In this document: positions 59,609 to 64,000 of the stretch, piece by piece
Layout: each line of letters begins with the position of its first letter
Numbering within the stretch: position 1 is the first letter of the stretch
Source of the DNA: an uncultured Lachnospiraceae bacterium
Lineage (GTDB): Bacteria; Bacillota; Clostridia; Lachnospirales; Lachnospiraceae
NCBI GenBank assembly: GCA_910577955.1
Contig: CAJTNC010000006.1
Location: 1-64,000, forward strand
DNA length: 64,000 nucleotides
Direction of reading: 5' to 3'
Program-made: the position numbers and the translations under genes
The notes under the pieces: generated by a model
Seen by the model: only the letters and a program-made list of their open reading frames with translations
Database searches by the model: none
What the model was told of the DNA's origin: nothing

Positions 59609-60220
59609 TTATATGATTTTCTCTATTTTATCCAATGAAAATCCTTTTCTGTACAAAAATGCTCCCATTTTCTGTCTTTCCCGGTAATCCGCATGCTCTC
59701 TGTCATAATTTTTTTTCTGAATTAAGCGCTCCATCAAAGCGGTCTCATCGGGTATCTCTTCCTCCAGATCCTCCTCATAGACAGCTCCTATCAGTTCTCT
59801 GGAAATACCTTTTTTGATAAGATCCTGCGTGATCCTGCCGCGGCTGCGGCTTTCGCTGTAATATATGATATAGTCCTTTGCATAACGCCTGTCATCTATA
59901 TAATGAAAAGATTTTATGTACGCAACTGCCTCATCGATCACCTGCTCAGGGTAAAAACCTTCTTTCAATTTTTCTCTGATCTGGTATTCTGTGTAGGAGC
60001 GGCTCTTTAAAAGGTTCATGCTGCGCAGTTTTGCCCGCTTGGGGAGAATTCTTGTCATGATTTCCTCCACCGCATCCCCGGATATCCTCTCTCCTTCTTT
60101 TATGTGATAGGCACGCATTTCTCCCTTATAGAGCACTAACCTGAGTTCTCCGTCGAACTCGATCTTATACCGGCCTTTTCCCAGTTCCGTAACACTTGTT
60201 ATGGTATATTCATCCTGCAT
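59609..60220 (-). CDS. recX: RecX, regulator of RecA
   Basis: A 203-residue RecX with three tandem three-helix motifs (LLKSRSYTEYQIREKLKEGFYPEQVIDEAV; YIDDRRYAKDYIIYYSESRSRGRITQDLIKKGIS; KMGAFLYRKGFSLDKIEKII). RecX binds and caps RecA filaments. It starts 6 bases after the recA stop, the usual linkage, and shares the LexA-controlled promoter. Confidence 0.93.
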   Translation of the reverse strand: MQDEYTITSVTELGKGRYKIEFDGELRLVLYKGEMRAYHIKEGERISGDAVEEIMTRILPKRAKLRSMNLLKSRSYTEYQIREKLKEGFYPEQVIDEAVAYIKSFHYIDDRRYAKDYIIYYSESRSRGRITQDLIKKGISRELIGAVYEEDLEEEIPDETALMERLIQKKNYDREHADYRERQKMGAFLYRKGFSLDKIEKII

Positions 60221-60226
60221 AGCTTG

Positions 60227-61309
60227 TTATTCTTTCTCTACACTTTTCTTCTTTGCCGCCTTTTCCTCTTTACCGTTCTCCCTCTCCTTGTCCGCTGCGG
60301 CTGCTTCCTCTCCATCTATCAGAGAAAAATGCACACGAACTTTCTTTTCGATTTCTTCGCAGACAGCAGGATTATCTTTCAGATACTGCTTCGCATTCTC
60401 TCTGCCCTGTCCGATTTTGTTTCCCTCGTAGGCATACCACGCTCCGCTCTTATTTACCACATCAATGCTGACGGCAATATCCAGAATATCTCCCACACGG
60501 GAAATTCCCTCGCCGAACATGATATCAAATTCCGCTTCCTTGAAAGGCGGTGCGATCTTATTCTTCACTACTTTTACTCTGGTCCTGTTGCCGATCACTT
60601 CACCGGCCTGCTTCAGGGATTCGATCCGTCTTACATCCAGCCGAACCGAGGAATAGAATTTTAACGCCCGTCCGCCGGTAGTAGTCTCCGGACTGCCAAA
60701 CATCACACCCACTTTCTCTCGAAGCTGGTTGATGAAAACTACGGTACAATTCGATTTGCTGATCACAGCGGTCAGCTTTCTGAGCGCTTGGGACATCAGT
60801 CTCGCCTGCAGTCCCACATGAGAATCTCCCATCTCTCCGTCGATCTCGGCCTTTGGCACAAGCGCCGCCACCGAGTCCACTACAATGATATCCAACGCCC
60901 CGGAGCGCACCATAGTTTCCGTGATCTCCAGCGCCTGCTCTCCGCAGTCCGGCTGAGATATATACAAATTATCCACATCTACGCCGATATTACCCGCATA
61001 GACCGGATCTAACGCATGCTCCGCGTCGATAAAACCCGCAATCCCTCCTCGTTTCTGCACTTCCGCTATCATATGCAGCGTCACGGTCGTCTTACCGCTG
61101 GACTCCGGCCCGTATATCTCCACGATCCTTCCTTTCGGAATCCCACCCAGTCCCAGCGCCAGATCAAGGCTTAAAGAGCCCGTAGGTATCGTTTCTATAT
61201 TCATCTGTGCACTGGGATCGCCCAGCTTCATCACGGTTCCTTTCCCATACTGCTTCTCGATCTGGGCTATCGCCGCATCCAATGCTTTTAATTTTTCGTT
61301 GTTTTCCAT
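60227..61309 (-). CDS. recA: RecA recombinase
   Basis: A 360-residue RecA: Walker A GPESSGKTT, Walker B IIVVDSVAAL, L2 loop MFGSPETTTGGRALKFYSSVRLDVRR, and the lysine/alanine-rich C-terminal tail. It coats single-stranded DNA, catalyses strand exchange and stimulates LexA self-cleavage. The start ATG 61309 follows AAGGAAGG; the open frame to 61414 covers the promoter. Two LexA boxes and a strong promoter lie upstream. Confidence 0.98.
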   Translation of the reverse strand: MENNEKLKALDAAIAQIEKQYGKGTVMKLGDPSAQMNIETIPTGSLSLDLALGLGGIPKGRIVEIYGPESSGKTTVTLHMIAEVQKRGGIAGFIDAEHALDPVYAGNIGVDVDNLYISQPDCGEQALEITETMVRSGALDIIVVDSVAALVPKAEIDGEMGDSHVGLQARLMSQALRKLTAVISKSNCTVVFINQLREKVGVMFGSPETTTGGRALKFYSSVRLDVRRIESLKQAGEVIGNRTRVKVVKNKIAPPFKEAEFDIMFGEGISRVGDILDIAVSIDVVNKSGAWYAYEGNKIGQGRENAKQYLKDNPAVCEEIEKKVRVHFSLIDGEEAAAADKERENGKEEKAAKKKSVEKE

Positions 61310-61366
61310 TCTGCTATCCTTCCTTTTCCATCTTCTGGTTTCTTTTATCTGTTTTTGCCCTGATTC

Positions 61367-61380
61367 CGAACATCTGTTTG
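61367..61380. promoter_or_regulatory. LexA box downstream of the recA promoter
   Basis: CGAACATCTGTTTG, an SOS box in the leader just after the -10, like box 1 at yneA. Confidence 0.75.
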
Positions 61381-61385
61381 CTCTT

Positions 61386-61414
61386 ATATTAGAACAAATG
61401 TTCTTTTCTGTCAA
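61386..61414 (-). promoter_or_regulatory. recA promoter with LexA box in the spacer
   Basis: TTGACA (61409-61414), 17-base spacer, TAATAT (61386-61391). The perfect LexA box AGAACAAATGTTCT (61391-61404) fills the spacer. Confidence 0.9.
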
Positions 61415-61636
61415 GTCTTATTTTTTACTTTTCCACTATCTCACAATAAGTGTCCCATAAATGACCCTCAATAGCATCTCCCTCCTCTTTTTTTATTTCT
61501 TTTTTCGTTTTCGCTTTGAAATAAATGGCGAAATGCCTGATATGTGCAAAGCAGACAACTGAATATTAAGATACACTTACTTTACCACGCTATACAGCTT
61601 TACGTCAATTCCAAAATTGACAGACTTTTCAAAACG

Positions 61637-61665
61637 CCGGATGTCAGGTCCTGCCTGACATCCGG
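61637..61665 (-). terminator. Terminator after the acidic membrane protein gene
   Basis: Perfect 12-bp stem CCGGATGTCAGG / CCTGACATCCGG with a 5-base loop, then CGTTTTG on the minus strand; 12 bases after the stop codon. Confidence 0.8.
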
Positions 61666-61676
61666 TCTTCTAAAAT

Positions 61677-62714
61677 CTAAAATGATTTCAAATACTCCTC
61701 ATAATCGGCATAGGTAACGGTTACCCAGCCTTCATCCAAATTCAATCCGATCTCCATGCCCTGAGGACAGTAAAACAGAATCAGATTATAAGCGGAATCA
61801 AGGTAATCCCTTATTTCCTCATCGTCATAATAATCCAGCACGCTGTCCGCATTCTGCTTTCTGCTCCGTTCCCGAAACTCCTCCACAAAAGCTTCATCGA
61901 TGTCCAGCATTCCCGTACTCTCCAGAAGCTGACCGTTTTTCATGTCAAAGTTCAGGCAGTACAGATAAAGTTCTGTCTCATAATCCAGATATTCCCCGTA
62001 ATAAACAGTCTCCTGATAAACAATGCTCAAAATATCTTCCGACATATAAGCTATATTTCCGGCCACTTCAGCTATAATACCGTCACTGTAACCATACTCT
62101 TCATAATCCGACCCGTAATAATCATACAGACCTCCTCTGTAGTCTTCCTCATAGTAATCTATGAGGCCTTCCCACTCCTCGCAGATCACATCGTTGATGT
62201 AATCCACATTCGGCACGTCCCCGCTCACCACCGGATAACTGTAGTAAATATAGGTACAGTCCCTATCCTCATATTCTTTGTCTTCCATTTCCACAGAATA
62301 GGCAAGTCCATCCACTCTGTTGTCCGCAGGAAGTGAAAAATATTCGCCTGTCGCATATCCCTCAATGTCCTCGTCATGCGTAGAACGGTCAAACCTCTCC
62401 CGCGGATCTTCTTTCTCATCCCCGAAATAATGAAACTCCCCGTCCTCTCCATAGTAGCCAAATCCGGCATCCTGCTCCGGTTCCCCGTAATAGTGGAAGT
62501 ATCCGTCGTCATCATAGTAACCGTAATCAAAGGCGTCCGTCTCATCCTCTGCGTTCGCCTCCAGCCACCGATCCAGTTTTCCGTTCCGGCTAAGCTCCAC
62601 AAACTGCATCATCACGGCGATACAGCCGGCAAAAAGCCCCGCAAAAACAAGGGTCACAACAACTCCTATCGCAATATTTCTGCCTCTGTTTGTATGATTA
62701 TTTTCCGGATACAT
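61677..62714 (-). CDS. Acidic, tyrosine-rich membrane-anchored protein, possibly RsiV/DUF3298-related
   Basis: A 345-residue protein. One membrane helix lies at about residues 12-35 (IAIGVVVTLVFAGLFAGCIAVMM); the rest is extracellular and extremely rich in Asp, Glu, Tyr and Gly. Residues about 60-100 contain two imperfect repeats (YYDDDGYFHYYGEPE and YYGEDGEFHYFGDEK). The C-terminal 200 residues (YIYYSYPVVSGDVPNVDYINDVI, SIVYQETVYYGEYL, LNFDMKNGQLLE, EGWVTVTYADYEEYL) resemble the DUF3298/RsiV fold. It lies between cinA and recA, with its own terminator. No function can be assigned. Confidence 0.75.
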   Translation of the reverse strand: MYPENNHTNRGRNIAIGVVVTLVFAGLFAGCIAVMMQFVELSRNGKLDRWLEANAEDETDAFDYGYYDDDGYFHYYGEPEQDAGFGYYGEDGEFHYFGDEKEDPRERFDRSTHDEDIEGYATGEYFSLPADNRVDGLAYSVEMEDKEYEDRDCTYIYYSYPVVSGDVPNVDYINDVICEEWEGLIDYYEEDYRGGLYDYYGSDYEEYGYSDGIIAEVAGNIAYMSEDILSIVYQETVYYGEYLDYETELYLYCLNFDMKNGQLLESTGMLDIDEAFVEEFRERSRKQNADSVLDYYDDEEIRDYLDSAYNLILFYCPQGMEIGLNLDEGWVTVTYADYEEYLKSF

Positions 62715-62770
62715 TTATGTTCCTCTCCTATGTCAAAATCGATTCTTCTCTATGTTTTGCAAATTGCGCC

Positions 62771-64000
62771 CTACTCTGCGAACATCACATTGCTACAATA
62801 CTGTAAAATACACTCCCGCATCAGCCCCAGCGCCGCTGAAACCGAAGCTTCCCTGATCTTATTCCTGTTTCCTTTGAAATGATATTCTTTTACCACGCTC
62901 TCCCCGCGCACCTGACAACCGATATAGACAAGCCCCACCGGCTTCTCCTCACTGCCGCCGTCGGGTCCCGCGATACCGGTGACGGAAACCACCACATCCG
63001 CTTTGCTGAGTATGGCTGCCCCTTTCGCCATCTCCTTCGCTACCACTTCACTGACTGCGCCGTACTTTTCCAAAGAGTTTCTCTTTACGCCGAATAACTT
63101 TCTCTTTGTCTTGTTGGAATAACTCACATAGCCCGCCTTGAACACTTCGGATGCCCCCGGCACATTGATCAGTCTTGCTGAAAGCAGACCGCCTGTGCAG
63201 GATTCCGCCGTGGACACGGTCAGCCCGTTCGCCGTCAGAAGATCAACCACCGATTTCTCCAGCGTTACTTCCGTATCTGTCGTGTAGATACTGTTGCCGA
63301 ACCTGCCCTTCAATTCTTTCACCACGGGTTTTACAAGTTTTCTCGCCTCTTTTTCACTCTCGGCTTTCGCCGTCACACGCAGATGCACCTCACCGGTCTT
63401 CGCGTAAGTAGCGATCGTCGGATTGCTCTGAGCGGCGATCATATCTTTTATCATCGTCTCCGCGATGCTCTCTCCCACTCCGCAAACCTTCACCGTTTTG
63501 GAATAGATCACCCCGGGCTGCAGTTCACTCAAATAGGGGAAAATACTTTTTTCAAACATCGGCCGCATCTCGCCCGGCGGTCCCGGCAGGAGGATCACAT
63601 GCTTGCCGTCCTTTTCAATGATCATCCCCGGCGCCGTGCCGTTCTCGTTATCGATGATAATGGCTCCCTCCGGCGCAAGCGCCTGCTTCCAGTTGTTTTC
63701 TGTCACATCCAGACCTCTGGTTTCCATGTATTCTTTGATTCGCTCTCTGCTGTGGCCATCCTCCACCAGCTTGAGCCCCAGCACTTTCGCCGTCACTTCC
63801 TTTGTCAAATCGTCCTGGGTAGGCCCAAGCCCTCCGCCCAGTATCACGATATCCGACCGCTCAAGAGCCATCTGCAGCGTCCCCTGCAGTCTCTCCGCAT
63901 TGTCTCCGACCACACTCTGATAATAGCAGGAAAGTCCTAACCCCGCACACTGCTCCGCCAGATACGCCGCATTGGTATTGACGATATTCCCCAGCAAAAT
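62771..64000 (-). CDS. cinA: CinA, NMN deamidase/competence-damage protein (5' end cut by the window)
   Basis: 410 codons of CinA are in the window; roughly the first 12 residues of the usual N-terminus lie beyond position 64000. The N-terminal MoCF-like domain shows GNIVNTNAAYLAEQ, GLGPTQDDLTKE and LPGPPGEMRPMF. The C-terminal amidase domain has STAESCTGGLLSARLINVPGAS and SVTGIAGPDGGSEEKPVGLV. It deamidates NMN and is linked to recA in many Gram-positive genomes, as here, although the acidic membrane protein intervenes. Confidence 0.95.
   Translation of the reverse strand: MLLGNIVNTNAAYLAEQCAGLGLSCYYQSVVGDNAERLQGTLQMALERSDIVILGGGLGPTQDDLTKEVTAKVLGLKLVEDGHSRERIKEYMETRGLDVTENNWKQALAPEGAIIIDNENGTAPGMIIEKDGKHVILLPGPPGEMRPMFEKSIFPYLSELQPGVIYSKTVKVCGVGESIAETMIKDMIAAQSNPTIATYAKTGEVHLRVTAKAESEKEARKLVKPVVKELKGRFGNSIYTTDTEVTLEKSVVDLLTANGLTVSTAESCTGGLLSARLINVPGASEVFKAGYVSYSNKTKRKLFGVKRNSLEKYGAVSEVVAKEMAKGAAILSKADVVVSVTGIAGPDGGSEEKPVGLVYIGCQVRGESVVKEYHFKGNRNKIREASVSAALGLMRECILQYCSNVMFAE

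Noticed and set aside
1..64000. Defence systems, toxin-antitoxin pairs, riboswitches or rRNA genes
   Set aside because: I looked for typical motifs (cas, restriction enzymes, T-box, lysine and purine riboswitch cores) on both strands by eye and found none convincing; this does not replace a covariance-model search.

Overview
The window looks like chromosome from a spore-forming Gram-positive anaerobe of the class Clostridia, most likely Lachnospiraceae. This is inferred from gene content and order, not from a database search. The evidence is a SpoIIM homologue next to xerD and nudF, the rplU-prp-rpmA-obg block with a Prp-processed L27, a LexA/YneA-type SOS pair with Firmicutes-style boxes, an acetate kinase/phosphotransacetylase pair, a flavodiiron protein, and strong AGGAGG ribosome-binding sites. 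Almost all genes after position 3000 are on the minus strand.

Positions 1 to about 3020 are the end of an integrated mobile element: two XRE regulators, a 34-residue mini-gene with paired operator dyads, a small basic membrane protein and a large serine recombinase. The element has inserted into the Walker B (DEPTG) codons of an ABC-transporter ATPase gene. The 5' part of that gene (about 3025-3531), with its response regulator and a membrane-segment-free histidine kinase, remains on the chromosome side. The 3' part is outside the window.

Positions 5.1-8.7 kb hold a split ThrE-type exporter, a tRNA-dihydrouridine synthase and a MATE transporter. At 8.9-10.2 kb a YneA-like protein and lexA diverge from a LexA-boxed control region. 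Positions 10.2-14.7 kb are the ribosome and GTPase operon rplU-prp-rpmA-obg-yhbY-nadD-yqeK-rsfS, with its own promoter and leader. Positions 14.7-23.3 kb are a carbohydrate island: GH31 glycosidase, two ABC permeases, a solute-binding lipoprotein and a YesN/YesM two-component pair. At 23.4-30.6 kb come a Nudix hydrolase, an RNase E/G protein, two unrecognised membrane genes (one with a zinc ribbon and leucine-rich repeats) and the radical-SAM/DUF2344 pair.

Positions 30.7-33.6 kb carry small genes including an MGMT-like protein, DUF4180, rpmF and yceD. At 33.6-39.0 kb is a lactose/cellobiose-type PTS operon with a 6-phospho-beta-glucosidase and a LicR-type regulator; two copies of one operator/promoter block link the regulator to the operon. 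Then follow ackA/pta (39.2-41.5 kb), an ECF sigma factor with an RsgI-like PepSY anti-sigma protein (41.6-43.8 kb), a dipeptidase, CarD, a BlaI/BlaR1 pair with operators inside the promoter, an iron-sulfur aldo/keto reductase and a membrane ferredoxin protein, tRNA-Leu(CAA), and a flavodiiron protein.

Positions 52.7-64 kb hold lysA, xerD, spoIIM, nudF, an aminotransferase, rny, recX, recA (LexA-boxed), an acidic tyrosine-rich membrane protein and the truncated cinA. I see no complete novel defence or mobile system. The strongest leads are the element/ABC-gene junction, the operator-controlled mini-gene, the zinc-ribbon/LRR protein, the duplicated LicR-type control block, and the acidic protein between cinA and recA.
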